NCBI RefSeq assembly: GCF_000160135.1
Contig: NZ_GG729933.1
Location: forward strand, 502,816 to 566,815
Origin: Oribacterium sp. oral taxon 078 str. F0262
GTDB lineage: Bacteria; Bacillota; Clostridia; Lachnospirales; Lachnospiraceae
DNA: 64,000 bases
Direction: 5' to 3'
Part shown: positions 7,107 through 16,411 of the stretch, piece after piece
Layout: each line of letters opens with the position of its first letter
Numbering within the stretch: the first letter of the stretch is position 1
Position numbers and translations under genes: made by a program
Notes under the pieces: generated by a model
What the model was told of the DNA's origin: nothing
Database searches by the model: none
Seen by the model: the letters and a program-made list of their open reading frames with translations, nothing else

Positions 7107-8938
7107 GTAAGTTATATCTGGCGGACCCGAACAGTTATGATGTGAAAATCAGCAAGATCAAGCGGCATTTCTCTCACAAGGTGGAGGTTTATCCGCCGGG
7201 AAGCTGCCCGCTCACCGTGCAGCTTTCCTTCCTCCGGACTGCTGCGGGACAGACCTGCGGGAAGTGTGTGCCCTGTCGGGACGGTCTTCCGCTCGTCGCA
7301 AGACTTTTGCAGAAGGTGATAAACGGCGATGCCACCCAGCAGACGCTTGACAATATTAAGATGATGGCGATGATGATCCGGGAGTCCTCGGACTGCGCGA
7401 TCGGCTGGAATGCCGCGGATGAGGTACTGAAGGGGCTGGAGCTTTTCGCGGACGAATATCAGAGCCATATCCGCTTTCATAAGTGCGACGAATCGGTCGC
7501 GCAGAAGGTGCCCTGCATCGCGCTCTGCCCGGCGCACGTCGATATCCCGGCCTACATCGCGCTCATCGCGGAGGAGGACTACGCCGGCTGCATCAATATG
7601 ATCCGGAAGGACAATCCCTTCCCCACGGCCTGCGGCATGGTCTGTGAGCATCCCTGCGAGGAGAGTTGCCGGAGGAAGATGCTGGAGTCCCCGATCAATA
7701 TCCGCGGCTTAAAGAAGTACGCGGTGGATCAGATGCGGGTGGATCAGGTGAGGACGCCGAAGCCGAATCCCTCGACCGGAAAAAGGATCGCCATCATCGG
7801 GGGAGGGCCGGCCGGGATGACCTGTGCCTACTTCCTCGCGCTCATGGGACATAAGGCGGTGGTCTATGAGATCCACGACAAGCTCGGCGGGATGCTCCGC
7901 TACGGAATCCCGAATTACCGCTTTCCGAAGGACCGCCTAGACGAGGACCTGAACGCGATTCTCGGGGCGGGAGATATCGAGGTCATTTACGAGACGAATG
8001 TGGGAAAGGATATCCCCATCCAGAAGGTCCGGGACGAGTACGATGCGATGTTCGTCGCGATCGGTGCGCAGAGCGGAAAGACACTCCGCATTCCGGGCGT
8101 CGACGCGGCCAATGTCTACTCCGCCGTCGAGATGCTGGATGAGATCGGGAACGGTCGTCTCCCGGACTACACGGGGAAGAAGGTCATCGTGATCGGAGGA
8201 GGAAACGTCGCGATGGACGCCGCTCGCTCCGCGATCCGCTGCGGGGCGGCGGAGGTCAGCTGCATCTACCGGAGAAGGCAGAAGGATATGACCGCGCTGG
8301 AAAGCGAAGTGGAGTCTGCGATCATGGAGGGCGTCATGCTGGTGACGCTGCAGTCCCCGGTGGAGATCACGAAGCACGAGGACGGGAGCTGCAGCGGACT
8401 GAGCACGCAGCCGCAGATGGTATCCACCTATTCCGGAGATCGACCGGGAACCACCGCCGCGAACAAGGAGCAGCAGCATTTTGAGGCGGATGTGATCCTG
8501 ATCGCCGTGGGGCAGGACATCGTCTCCGGGCCCTTTGAGGACTTCGGCATGAAGGCGGACCGCAGGGTATTCCGCGCGGGGCTGGACACCTCTGTAGAGG
8601 GAATGCCCGGCGTTTACGTCGGCGGAGACTGCGCGACAGGGCCTTCGACGGTGATCCGCGCGATCGCGGCGGGAAAGGTGGCGGCTCACAATATCGATGA
8701 GTATCTCGGATACCATCATAAGCTCCATTGCGAGGCGGCGGCCCCGGAGCCCAGGGAAAATATCCGGACGCTTCTCGGAAGGACGGAGGTCGGAGAGAGA
8801 CCGGCTTTCCTCCGGAAAAAGGATTTTCTGCATGTGGAGGAGGAGATGACGCACGAGGAGGCCATGCAGGAATGCAGCCGCTGTCTCCGCTGCGATCATT
8901 TCGGCTGCGGCGCGATGGAAGGAGGAAGAGATCTATGA
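7103..8938 (+). CDS. NuoF/GltD-type flavin and Fe-S oxidoreductase, electron-transfer partner of formate dehydrogenase
   Basis: 611 residues. An N-terminal NuoF-type [4Fe-4S] site (C52, C55, C58 in TCGKCVPC, and C98) is followed by a GltD-like part: the Cys-rich segment LCPAHVDIPAYI...CGMVCEHPCEESC, an FAD-binding GGGPAGM near residue 230, a second nucleotide site VIVIGGGNVAMDAARS with the basic YRRRQKDM that favours NADPH, and the C-terminal FAD loop VYVGGDCATGPST. Two more Cys pairs end the protein (CSRCLRCDHFGCG). Such proteins shuttle electrons between NAD(P)H, flavin and Fe-S centres. Placed directly before fdhF with a 4-nt overlap, it most likely links formate to a pyridine nucleotide pool; whether it bifurcates electrons is unknown. 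Confidence 0.82.
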   Translation: MSKLYLADPNSYDVKISKIKRHFSHKVEVYPPGSCPLTVQLSFLRTAAGQTCGKCVPCRDGLPLVARLLQKVINGDATQQTLDNIKMMAMMIRESSDCAIGWNAADEVLKGLELFADEYQSHIRFHKCDESVAQKVPCIALCPAHVDIPAYIALIAEEDYAGCINMIRKDNPFPTACGMVCEHPCEESCRRKMLESPINIRGLKKYAVDQMRVDQVRTPKPNPSTGKRIAIIGGGPAGMTCAYFLALMGHKAVVYEIHDKLGGMLRYGIPNYRFPKDRLDEDLNAILGAGDIEVIYETNVGKDIPIQKVRDEYDAMFVAIGAQSGKTLRIPGVDAANVYSAVEMLDEIGNGRLPDYTGKKVIVIGGGNVAMDAARSAIRCGAAEVSCIYRRRQKDMTALESEVESAIMEGVMLVTLQSPVEITKHEDGSCSGLSTQPQMVSTYSGDRPGTTAANKEQQHFEADVILIAVGQDIVSGPFEDFGMKADRRVFRAGLDTSVEGMPGVYVGGDCATGPSTVIRAIAAGKVAAHNIDEYLGYHHKLHCEAAAPEPRENIRTLLGRTEVGERPAFLRKKDFLHVEEEMTHEEAMQECSRCLRCDHFGCGAMEGGRDL

Positions 8939-11673
8939 TAAAGCTGACGATTGATGGGAAGCAATTCGAGGCAGATGGAGATAAGACGATCCTGAATGTG
9001 TGCAGGGAGAACGGGATCGAGATCCCCACGCTCTGCTATCTGGAGAAGATCAATGAGATCGGCTCCTGCCGCCTCTGCGTCGTAGAGGTGGAGGGGCTGG
9101 AGAAGCTGGTGACGGCCTGCAACACCAAGGTGAAGGAGGGCATGGAGGTCCGCACGAATACCGAGCGGGTCCGGCGGGCCAGAGAGAATACGCTTCATCT
9201 TCTGATGGCGGAGCACAAGACAAACTGCTTTAAGTGTCTGAAAAACGGCGCCTGCGAGCTGCAGTACCAGGCCAGGATGCACGGCGTGGATGTCCCGAAC
9301 TTCCAGCCGTCTCACTACGATGTGCAGCACGCGCCCTTCGACGAGCATCCCTTCCTCTCCTACGATCCGGGGCTCTGCATCCAGTGCCAGCGCTGCATCA
9401 GCACCTGCGCGAAGGCGACGGGGAGGCACGCCCTCTCCCTGGAGAGAAATGCGGCGAGGGTCTATGTGAAGGTTCCCTTCGGGGACAACTGGAAGGACAC
9501 GGACTGTGAGGGCTGCGGCAACTGCGCCCAGGCCTGTCCGACGGGGGCGATCACGATCAAGCGGAGAAAGGACTACAGGGAGTGGGAGATCAAGAAGGTT
9601 CTCACCACCTGTCCGCACTGCGGAACGGGCTGCCAGATGGAGCTCTATGTCAAGAACGGAAAGATCGTGGACGTCATGGGGGCGAACGGGCCCTCCAACC
9701 AGGGGCTCCTCTGCGTTAAGGGGCGGAGCGGCTCCATTGACTTCGTGGACCATCCGGACAGAATCCGCTATCCTCTGATCAAGAATAAGGAGAGCGGAGA
9801 GTTTGAGAGGGCGAGCTGGGAGGAAGCTCTGGATCTCGTCGCCTCGAAGTTCAATGCAATCAAGGAAAATTACGGAGGGGAGGCGCTCGCGGGATTTGCC
9901 TGCTCCAGATCGACCAACGAGGACATTTATATGCTCCAGAAGATGGTTCGAGCTGCGTTTCAGAGCAATAATACCGACAACTGCGCCCGAGTGTGACATG
10001 CGCCTACTGTTGCCGGGTTGGCAACCACGTTAGGCTCTGGCGCAATGACCAATACCATTGCGGACATCACACAGGATTCCGAGGTGATCATGCTGGTGGG
10101 TTCGAACCCCGAGCATGCGCATCCGGTCATCGGCATGCAGATCCGTCAGGCTGTGCAGCGGGGAGCGAAGCTCATCGTCGTGGACCCCAGGGACATCGAT
10201 CTCAGCAGACAGGCGGACATCCATCTGAAGCTCCGCCCGGGCACAAACATCGCGTTTGCGAACGGCATGATGCACATTTTCATCGAAGAGGATCTGATCG
10301 ATCACGAGTTCATTGAAAAGAGAACGGAGCATTTTGAGGAGATCAAAAAGGTCGTCGCGGAATATACGCCGGAAAGGGTGGCGGAGATCTGCAGGATCGA
10401 CCCCGACAAGCTGAGAGAGGCCGCGAGACTCTACGCGAAGGCGAAGACCGCCCCGGTCATCTACTGCCTGGGCGTGACGGAGCACCACACAGGGACGCAC
10501 GGCGTCATCTCCCTCTCCAACATGGTCATGATGGTGGGGAAATTCGGAAAGAGGGGCTGCGGCCTGAATCCGCTCAGAGGACAGAACAATGTCCAGGGGG
10601 CCTGCGATATGGGCGCGGATCCGAAGCAGTTCCCGGGCTATCAGAATCTGGATATTCCCGAGGTCATGGATAAGTTCGAAAAGGCCTGGGGAACGAAGCT
10701 GAATCACGAGATCGGAACGAAGGCGACGGAGTGCTTCGGGAAGATGACGACGGGGGAGATCCGGGGACTCTTCATCTTCGGTGAGGACCCCATGCGGACC
10801 GACCCGAACACAAGACATGTCCTGCGGGCGCTCAGCTCTCTGGACTTCCTCGTAGTGGATGAGCTTTTCATGACGGAGACCGCAAAGCTCGCAGATGTCA
10901 TTCTTCCGGGCCGCTCCTACGCGGAGAAGGAGGGAACCTTCACCAATACAGAGCGCCGGGTGCAGCGGGTGAGAAAGGCGGTCGAGATTGAAGGAGAGAC
11001 CCGGGAGGATACCTGGATCTTCACAGAGATCATGAACCGCATGGGCTATCCGCAGCCGCATCTCACGGCCGCGGAGATCATGGATGAAATCGCATCGGTC
11101 ACGCCGAACTTCGCGGGGATCAGCCATGAGAGGCTGGACAGCACGGAGGTCGCGGGCAGAGGCCTGCAGTGGCCCTGCCGCTCGAAGGACCAGCCGGGCA
11201 CGGAGATCATGCATGTCGGAAAGTTCGCGCGGGGTCTCGGCTGCTTTATCCCGACGAGACATATCCCGTCCATGGAGCTGCCGGATGAGGATTATCCGAT
11301 CATCATGATGACCGGCCGTATCCTCTATCACTACAATGCCTGCGCGATGACGGATAAGGTGGAGGGTCTTAATGAGATGGCGCCGGATTCCTTTATCGAG
11401 CTCAACACGGAGGACGCGGAAAAGCTCGAGGTCCGGGATGGGGATATGGTAAATGTCTCCTCCCGAAGGGGAAAGATCCAGGCGAGAGCCGTGGTCTCGG
11501 AGAAGACCAATCCCGGCGAGTGCTGGATGCCCTTCCACTATATCGGAGGAGCCAACTGGCTCACAAGCGATGCGCTGGATTCCATCTCCAAGACACCGGA
11601 GTACAAGGTCTGCACCGTCAAGGTGGAGAAGATCCCGGAGAGCGATTATATGAGGGAGATGAGCTGTGTATGA
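8935..11673 (+). CDS. fdhF: Selenocysteine-containing formate dehydrogenase, NuoG-like catalytic subunit
   Basis: One gene interrupted by an in-frame UGA (9994-9996) read as selenocysteine 354; total 912 residues. Upstream frame: NuoG-like [2Fe-2S] ferredoxin (C34, C45, C48, C62), a His-Cys segment (HKTNCFKCLKNGACELQ), two [4Fe-4S] motifs (CIQCQRCISTC and CEGCGNCAQACP), then the molybdopterin oxidoreductase [4Fe-4S] motif CPHCGTGC. The UGA context is NCARV-U-HAPTVAGL, the FdhF active-site signature, and the frame continues without a break through the molybdopterin domain to the dinucleotide-binding domain and TGA at 11671-11673. The start ATG at 8935 overlaps the previous gene (ATGA) after GGAGG. 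Oxidises formate to CO2, or the reverse. Automated callers would split it into two genes. Confidence 0.93.
9997..10035 (+). promoter_or_regulatory. Bacterial SECIS element of fdhF
   Basis: Directly after the UGA, GCCTA (10002-10006) pairs with TAGGC (10031-10035), and inside it GTTGCC (10009-10014) pairs with GGCAAC (10020-10025) around a GGGTT loop. The 17-nt apical hairpin lies 12 nt behind the UGA, matching the size and distance of the E. coli fdhF element that recruits SelB. The stem is also coding sequence. Confidence 0.85.
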
Positions 11674-12421
11674 GGACGGCATAGGACGGGAGGCGCTCTG
11701 CTTTGACGGGGAGCGCTTCCAAAGACGGGAGAGGGAGCTTGCGGCGGAGCTCCCCTGCCGCCTCTACCTGGACGGGGAGCTCCTGTCGAGCTTCACCTGC
11801 TCCCCCTGGCAGCTTTCGGATCTGGCCCTGGGAGAGCTCCGTATCCGCGGCCTGATCCGAAGCGCCTCTGAGCTTTCGGAGCTTTTCGCGGACGAGGAGA
11901 AGATGGAAATCCATGCAAAGCTGCGCCCCCGGGATAGATGCCGGGGGGAGGAGCTCTCCGGAGAGGAGAGAATGCGCAGAACAGAGGAGCGCATCTTTGT
12001 TCCGATCCGGGCGGTGCAGAAGCTCTCCCGTATCTTCAACGAGGCCTCCCGGAAATTTCACAGGACGGGAGGGATTCACGCCGCTGCCCTCGCAGACTTT
12101 GAGAGGCTCCTCCTCTTCCGGGAGGATGTCGGGAGACGAAACGCGATGGAAAAGCTTCTCGGGGCCTGTCTCAAGGAGGAGCCGGATCTATCGGGGAAGC
12201 TGATCCTTTTCAGCGGGAGAATCGCCGCGGAGATCCTGGAGGGGGCATCCTTCATCGGCTCCCCGGTCCTGATCGCCGTCTCTGCCCCGAGCTCCATGGC
12301 GGTGGAGCTTGCGGAGAAGCGGGGGATGACCCTGATCGGCTTTGCGAGGGGAGAGGAATTCAATATCTATACCCATCCGGAGAGAATCGAGGGGACCATG
12401 CTCCCTTCCGGCCCGAGTTGA
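11666..12421 (+). CDS. fdhD: FdhD, sulfur carrier for formate dehydrogenase maturation
   Basis: FdhD passes sulfur from a cysteine desulfurase to the molybdenum cofactor of formate dehydrogenase. 251 residues; seen are FTCSPWQLSDLALGEL, TGGIHAAAL, REDVGRRNAMEKLLG, APSSMAVELAEKRGMTLIGF and NIYTHPERI. The start is GTG at 11666, overlapping fdhF by 8 bases with GGGAG upstream; an ATG at 11670 is out of frame. The loop that carries C-x-x-C in E. coli FdhD shows just one Cys here (RDRCRGEE, about residue 92). Last gene of the Fdh operon, followed by a terminator. Confidence 0.92.
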   Translation: MYEDGIGREALCFDGERFQRRERELAAELPCRLYLDGELLSSFTCSPWQLSDLALGELRIRGLIRSASELSELFADEEKMEIHAKLRPRDRCRGEELSGEERMRRTEERIFVPIRAVQKLSRIFNEASRKFHRTGGIHAAALADFERLLLFREDVGRRNAMEKLLGACLKEEPDLSGKLILFSGRIAAEILEGASFIGSPVLIAVSAPSSMAVELAEKRGMTLIGFARGEEFNIYTHPERIEGTMLPSGPS

Positions 12422-12490
12422 GGGAGAAGCATTGGATGGGAAAAACAGGGACCATGCTCCTCCCGGCTTGGGCTGAGGGGGAGAGAAAAG

Positions 12491-12524
12491 GGGGAGGGGA
12501 ATCCGATGCATTCCCCTCCCCTTT
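12491..12524 (+). terminator. Intrinsic terminator after fdhD
   Basis: Perfect 12-bp stem GGGGAGGGGAAT (12491-12502) with ATTCCCCTCCCC (12510-12521), 7-nt loop, then TTT; a further TTTT lies a few bases on. Confidence 0.75.
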
Positions 12525-12573
12525 CCGGCCTTTTGCCAGAAAATCCTATCCCTTTTCTGTGAAAGTTTTCCGA

Positions 12574-12602
12574 TTTCCAAAAGCTTTTTTCTGCTTTATA
12601 AT
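12574..12602 (+). promoter_or_regulatory. Promoter of the TRAP transporter operon
   Basis: TTTCCA (12574-12579), 17-bp spacer, perfect TATAAT (12597-12602), 52 bp before the dctP start. Confidence 0.7.
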
Positions 12603-12653
12603 GATTTGAGTTCATACCGGAATGGGATTTTGACGAAAAAGGGAGGAAAATCT

Positions 12654-13805
12654 ATGAAAAAAAGAGTGCTGAACGCGGCACTTGCGGCGCTGCTTGCCTT
12701 GTCACTGACCGCCTGCGGAGGATCCGCAAAGCAGGAGACGAAGGCGGGAGGAGAGAAGCAGGAGACAAAGGCCGCGTCCGAAAAGGGAGAAAGCGCGGAA
12801 TCAAAGGCGGAGGATGCCTCTTCGCAGGGCGCTGAAAGCGCTTCCAGTACGGATTACCAGGTCAACGAGAAGGCCGCCGCGGACCCGAAGGTCAAGCTTG
12901 TGATGGCAGAGGTCAATCCGCTGGACACCATCGTCGGGAAGACGGATCTTAAGTTCAAGGAAGCTGTGGAGAGCATCTCCGGCGGCTCCATCTCGATAGA
13001 CCTCCAGGCCTCCGGCGTACTCGGCTCCGAGAATGATGTCCTGGATTCCGTCCTCGCGGGAGGGGATAGTATCGACATTTCGAGGATCTCCGCCTTTGCG
13101 CTCACAAGCTATGGCGGGGAGAAGTCGAAGCTCCTCTCCGTGCCCTTTACCTTTGAATCGAGGGAGCACTTCTGGAAGTTTGCGCAGTCCGATCTCGCGA
13201 AGGAGTTCCTGGAGGAGCCGAAGGAGAAGGGACTCCCGATCCGCGGACTTTTCTACGGGGAGGAGGGCTTCCGTCACTTCTTCACGAAGGAGCCCGCCGT
13301 CGAGGTGAAGGATTTAAAGGGCAGAAAGCTCCGCGTCTCCAATGATCCGATCATGACCGGAATGGTACAGGGCTTCGGCGCGAATCCGACTGTCGTGCCC
13401 TTTAACGAGCTCTACTCCGCCCTCCAGACCGGCGTCGTGGACGGTGCGGAGCAGCCGATGGCGAACTACCTTTCGAATGCCTTCCCGGAGGTCGCCCCGA
13501 ACCTGGTCCTGGACGGCCACACCCTCGGCGTCATAGAGATCGTGATCTCCGATAAGGGCTGGGCCAAGCTCACGGAGAATCAGCAGAAGGTCCTGGAGGA
13601 GGCCGGAAGGATCGCCGGCGACTACGACAGGGAGATCGCGGAGCAGGCGGAGAAGGAGGTCCTCACAAAGATTAAGTCCTCCGGCGTCAATGTGGTCGAG
13701 GTGACGGACAAGGCGCCCTGGAAGGACGCCTGCAAGAAGGTCATCGAGGACAGCACGAAGTCTCAGGCGGAGCTCTACCAGAAGATTCTGGATTACGCAT
13801 CCTGA
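12654..13805 (+). CDS. dctP: TRAP transporter solute-binding lipoprotein (DctP family)
   Basis: Captures an organic acid (C4-dicarboxylate, sialic acid or similar) outside the membrane and hands it to the DctQM permease. 383 residues: signal peptide with lipobox LSLTAC (Cys21), a Glu/Lys/Ser-rich linker to about residue 75, then the DctP fold with KGRKLRVSNDPIMTGMVQGFGANPTVVPFNELYSALQTGVVDGAEQP (shown here only as landmarks KGRKLRVS, VPFNELYSALQTG and VDGAEQP). ATG at 12654 follows GGGAGGAAAA; an upstream in-frame TTG at 12606 lies on the promoter -10 and is not used. A strong hairpin separates it from the permease genes. The ligand cannot be read from sequence. Confidence 0.9.
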   Translation: MKKRVLNAALAALLALSLTACGGSAKQETKAGGEKQETKAASEKGESAESKAEDASSQGAESASSTDYQVNEKAAADPKVKLVMAEVNPLDTIVGKTDLKFKEAVESISGGSISIDLQASGVLGSENDVLDSVLAGGDSIDISRISAFALTSYGGEKSKLLSVPFTFESREHFWKFAQSDLAKEFLEEPKEKGLPIRGLFYGEEGFRHFFTKEPAVEVKDLKGRKLRVSNDPIMTGMVQGFGANPTVVPFNELYSALQTGVVDGAEQPMANYLSNAFPEVAPNLVLDGHTLGVIEIVISDKGWAKLTENQQKVLEEAGRIAGDYDREIAEQAEKEVLTKIKSSGVNVVEVTDKAPWKDACKKVIEDSTKSQAELYQKILDYAS

Positions 13806-13819
13806 TTTCGGAAAGACCG

Positions 13820-13855
13820 ATTTAAGGCTGCCGCTTAAGCGGCAGCCTTAAATCA
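13820..13855 (+). promoter_or_regulatory. 36-bp perfect palindrome between dctP and dctQ
   Basis: GATTTAAGGCTGCCGCTT (13820-13837) is followed at once by its exact reverse complement (13838-13855). No T-tract follows, so it is not a full terminator. It probably protects the dctP message 3' end or partly stops transcription, giving more binding protein than permease. Confidence 0.7.
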
Positions 13856-13959
13856 CCGAAAGTCGTCCGTATCCCCGCGCCGCTCGCCCGGCGGAGGACG
13901 CCGCGCCCTTTCCCGGGAGGCTGTCCCCTCTGCGGCGGTGCCCCTTTTTGGAGGTCGCT

Positions 13960-14481
13960 ATGCCTGTGATATTTTCCAGACTTGAGAAGATCAAGCCGCT
14001 CTATGACCTGATGGATAAGGTCATTCTCTTTCTCTGCAAGCTTCTCCTGATAGCGGACATTGCGATCACGACGATGTCTGTCATCGGGCGGCAGATCCCC
14101 TTCATTCCGGATCCGGCCTGGTCGGAGGAGCTTGTGCTCACATTGATGTCCTATATGGCGGTTCTCTCCGCGGCGCTCGCGATCCGGAGAAAGAGCCATA
14201 TCCGGATGACGACCTTCGACCGCTTTCTCCCGAAGACCTTTGTGAAGATACTGGATCTTCTTTCGGATATCGCGGTCCTTGTGCTCGCCGTCATTATGAT
14301 CGTCGTGGGATGGAAATATGCGGCCGGGCTCGGCGCGGTCGGAAGCTATATCAGCATGCCCTGGCTCTCGAAGTTCTGGATGTATTTCCCGATCCCGATC
14401 GCGGGACTTGCGATGCTGATCTTTGAGCTTGAGAGGATCTTTTTGGATCTCGAGGCCTTTTATCGGAAGGAGGGAGAGTAA
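13960..14481 (+). CDS. dctQ: TRAP transporter small permease (DctQ family)
   Basis: 173-residue integral membrane protein with four hydrophobic segments (about residues 22-45, 58-78, 95-118, 135-158). It carries the family features WSEELVLTLMSYMAVLSAALAIRRKSHIRM (landmarks WSEE and RRKSHIRM). It forms the complex with DctM that uses an ion gradient to import the DctP ligand. ATG at 13960 is chosen because GGAGG (13950-13954) precedes it at 5 nt; a TTG at 13948 would put the ribosome site inside the gene. The stop shares one base with the dctM start. Confidence 0.9.
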   Translation: MPVIFSRLEKIKPLYDLMDKVILFLCKLLLIADIAITTMSVIGRQIPFIPDPAWSEELVLTLMSYMAVLSAALAIRRKSHIRMTTFDRFLPKTFVKILDLLSDIAVLVLAVIMIVVGWKYAAGLGAVGSYISMPWLSKFWMYFPIPIAGLAMLIFELERIFLDLEAFYRKEGE

Positions 14482-15812
14482 TGGATGCCAATTCCGCCGC
14501 GATCATGGTGCTTCTTCTCAGCTTTTTCATCATGATCCTTCTTCGCTTTCCGATCGCCTATTCCGTCGCACTCTCCGCAATCTTCTGCCTCGCCTATCAG
14601 GGGAAGGATCTGGCCGCGGTCTGTCAGCAGATGGTCAAGGGAATTTCCTCCTTCTCCCTCATGGCGGTGCCCTTTTTCATCACCATGGGAGTTTTGATGG
14701 GGACCGGAGGGATCTCCGAGAAGCTCCTTAATCTGGCGGACGCCTGTGTGGGCTGGATGACCGGCGGGCTTGCGATGGTAAACATCGTCGCCTCCTACTT
14801 CTTCGGAGGGATCTCCGGCTCCGCGGCGGCGGACACGGCCTCCCTCGGTTCTCTCGAGATTCCCATGATGGTGAACCGCGGCTACGATGTGGACTTTTCG
14901 ACCGCGGTGACGATCTCCTCCTCTGTCGAGGGGATGCTGGTGCCGCCCTCCCACAATATGGTGATCTATGCGACGACCGCCGGCGGGCTCTCTGTGGGCT
15001 CGCTCTTTCTCGCGGGCTATCTTCCGGGTGCGGTCCTTGCGGGCTGCCTCATGGTCGGCTCCTACATCATCTCGAAGAAGCGGCATTATCCGAAGGGGAA
15101 GGCCTTCTCCCTCCGCTTTTTCCTAAAGGAGCTCGGGGTCTCGATCTGGGCGCTCGCTTCGATCCTGATCGTCGTGGTCGGTGTCGTGAGCGGCCTCGTC
15201 ACCGCGACGGAATCCGCTGCCATTGCCGTCATCTACTCCCTGATCGTTTCGGTCTATATCTATAAGGGCCTGAACTGGAAGGGTGTGTGGAAATGCCTCG
15301 ACGACTGCGTGAATACCCTCGCGATCGTCCTGATTCTGATCGCGACCTCCAGCGCCTTCGGCTACTGCCTTACGACGCTCCATGTGCCGGATCTCGCAGC
15401 GCAGCTGATCCGCGGGGTATCGGACAATCCGGTCGTGATCGCGATCCTTCTGAATATCATCCTCCTGCTCTTAGGCTGCATCATGGATATGGCGCCGATC
15501 ATCCTGATCTCCACGCCGATCCTTCTCCCGATTGCGCGCTCCATCGGGCTGGACCCGGTGCAGTACGGCATCATCGTGGTCTTAAACTGCGGGATCGGAC
15601 TCCTGACCCCTCCGGTCGGCGCGGTCCTTTTCATCGGCTCCGCGATCGCGAAGCGCCCCATGGAGAAGGTGGTTGTCGCGACACTTCCCTTCTATGTAAT
15701 GATGGTCCTCGCGCTTCTGATTATCACCTTTGTGCCGGGGGTTGCTCTCTTTATCCCGAAGCTTTTTGGCTATGTGCCGCAGGGCGCAGGGGTACTGGCA
15801 GGGCTTAGCTGA
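14481..15812 (+). CDS. dctM: TRAP transporter large permease (DctM family)
   Basis: 443 residues and about 12 membrane segments; the ion-coupled transport subunit of the TRAP system. Family landmarks include the FGGISGSAAADTASLG segment, EGMLVPPSHNMVIYA, VTATESAAIAVIY and the GIGLLTPPVGAVLFIGSAIA stretch. Normal family length (about 430). It starts in the TAATG junction with dctQ, so the two permease genes are translationally coupled. Part of the dctPQM operon, with the next gene (YcxB-like) starting two bases after its stop. Confidence 0.93.
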   Translation: MDANSAAIMVLLLSFFIMILLRFPIAYSVALSAIFCLAYQGKDLAAVCQQMVKGISSFSLMAVPFFITMGVLMGTGGISEKLLNLADACVGWMTGGLAMVNIVASYFFGGISGSAAADTASLGSLEIPMMVNRGYDVDFSTAVTISSSVEGMLVPPSHNMVIYATTAGGLSVGSLFLAGYLPGAVLAGCLMVGSYIISKKRHYPKGKAFSLRFFLKELGVSIWALASILIVVVGVVSGLVTATESAAIAVIYSLIVSVYIYKGLNWKGVWKCLDDCVNTLAIVLILIATSSAFGYCLTTLHVPDLAAQLIRGVSDNPVVIAILLNIILLLLGCIMDMAPIILISTPILLPIARSIGLDPVQYGIIVVLNCGIGLLTPPVGAVLFIGSAIAKRPMEKVVVATLPFYVMMVLALLIITFVPGVALFIPKLFGYVPQGAGVLAGLS

Positions 15813-15813
15813 T

Positions 15814-16302
15814 ATGAGGTATCGCTTTCTTTTCCGAAATACGGTGCGAAATCTCCTGGCTCTCACGCTCTACAAGACCTATCATTCCTATCTGGGGATC
15901 ATCAATATGACCTTCGCGGCCGCGACGGGAGCGCTCGCCCTTTCCTCTCCCGCGGGGCGTCATCCCCTGATCCGCGCTCTGGCAGTCCTTGCGGCTCTTT
16001 ATTTCCCTCTCTTTCAGCCGATAATCCTCGCGATCCGCTTAAAACTCCAGCTGAGGAAGCTCTGGGGAGAGGTCGAGCTCCTTGTGAGCGAGAGAAATCT
16101 CTACCTGAAGCACAGGGGGGAAAAGCAGGAGTATAACTGGTCTCAGATCAAAGGAGTCGAGAAGGGGCCGTGGCAGCTCATCCTCTACCTCGATGCAAAG
16201 CGGGGGATCGTGATTCCGGACCGCGCCCTGAAGGGAAAGAAGGAGGAGTTCTACCGCTTCTCCCTTCAGGCGATGCAGTATGCGAGAAAGAGGAGACGCT
16301 GA
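15814..16302 (+). CDS. YcxB-like small membrane protein
   Basis: 162 residues: two hydrophobic segments (about 30-50 and 55-75) and a C-terminal soluble domain with YNWSQIKGVEKG, LILYLDAKRGIVIPDRAL and a basic tail, the layout of the YcxB-like C-terminal domain family. Function of the family is not established. ATG at 15814 is two bases behind the dctM stop, so it is expressed with the TRAP operon; an earlier in-frame TTG lies inside dctM and is not chosen. Confidence 0.7.
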   Translation: MRYRFLFRNTVRNLLALTLYKTYHSYLGIINMTFAAATGALALSSPAGRHPLIRALAVLAALYFPLFQPIILAIRLKLQLRKLWGEVELLVSERNLYLKHRGEKQEYNWSQIKGVEKGPWQLILYLDAKRGIVIPDRALKGKKEEFYRFSLQAMQYARKRRR

Positions 16303-16355
16303 GTGCTCGGGTTTTGAGGCTGCGGACGCTCTTACCCTTTATAAGAGGCTTGATA

Positions 16356-16384
16356 TGGACAGATCGGCCCGGCGGCAGTACAAT
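16356..16384 (+). promoter_or_regulatory. Promoter of the RelB/RelE-type toxin-antitoxin pair
   Basis: TGGACA (16356-16361), 17-bp spacer, TACAAT (16379-16384). The -10 hexamer lies inside a palindrome, so repressor binding would block RNA polymerase. Confidence 0.75.
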
Positions 16385-16391
16385 GTACTGC
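16375..16391. promoter_or_regulatory. Palindromic operator of the toxin-antitoxin operon
   Basis: Perfect 8-bp arms GCAGTACA and TGTACTGC around one A, 21 bp before the antitoxin start and overlapping the -10 box. Typical placement for autoregulation by the antitoxin or toxin-antitoxin complex; the binding itself is inferred. Confidence 0.7.
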
Positions 16392-16411
16392 AAAAGGGAG
16401 GGGATGATAAT

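Noticed and set aside
9994-9996. Frameshifted or split pseudogene of formate dehydrogenase
   Set aside because: The frame is unchanged across the UGA, the position is the known Sec site, and a SECIS-type hairpin follows directly.
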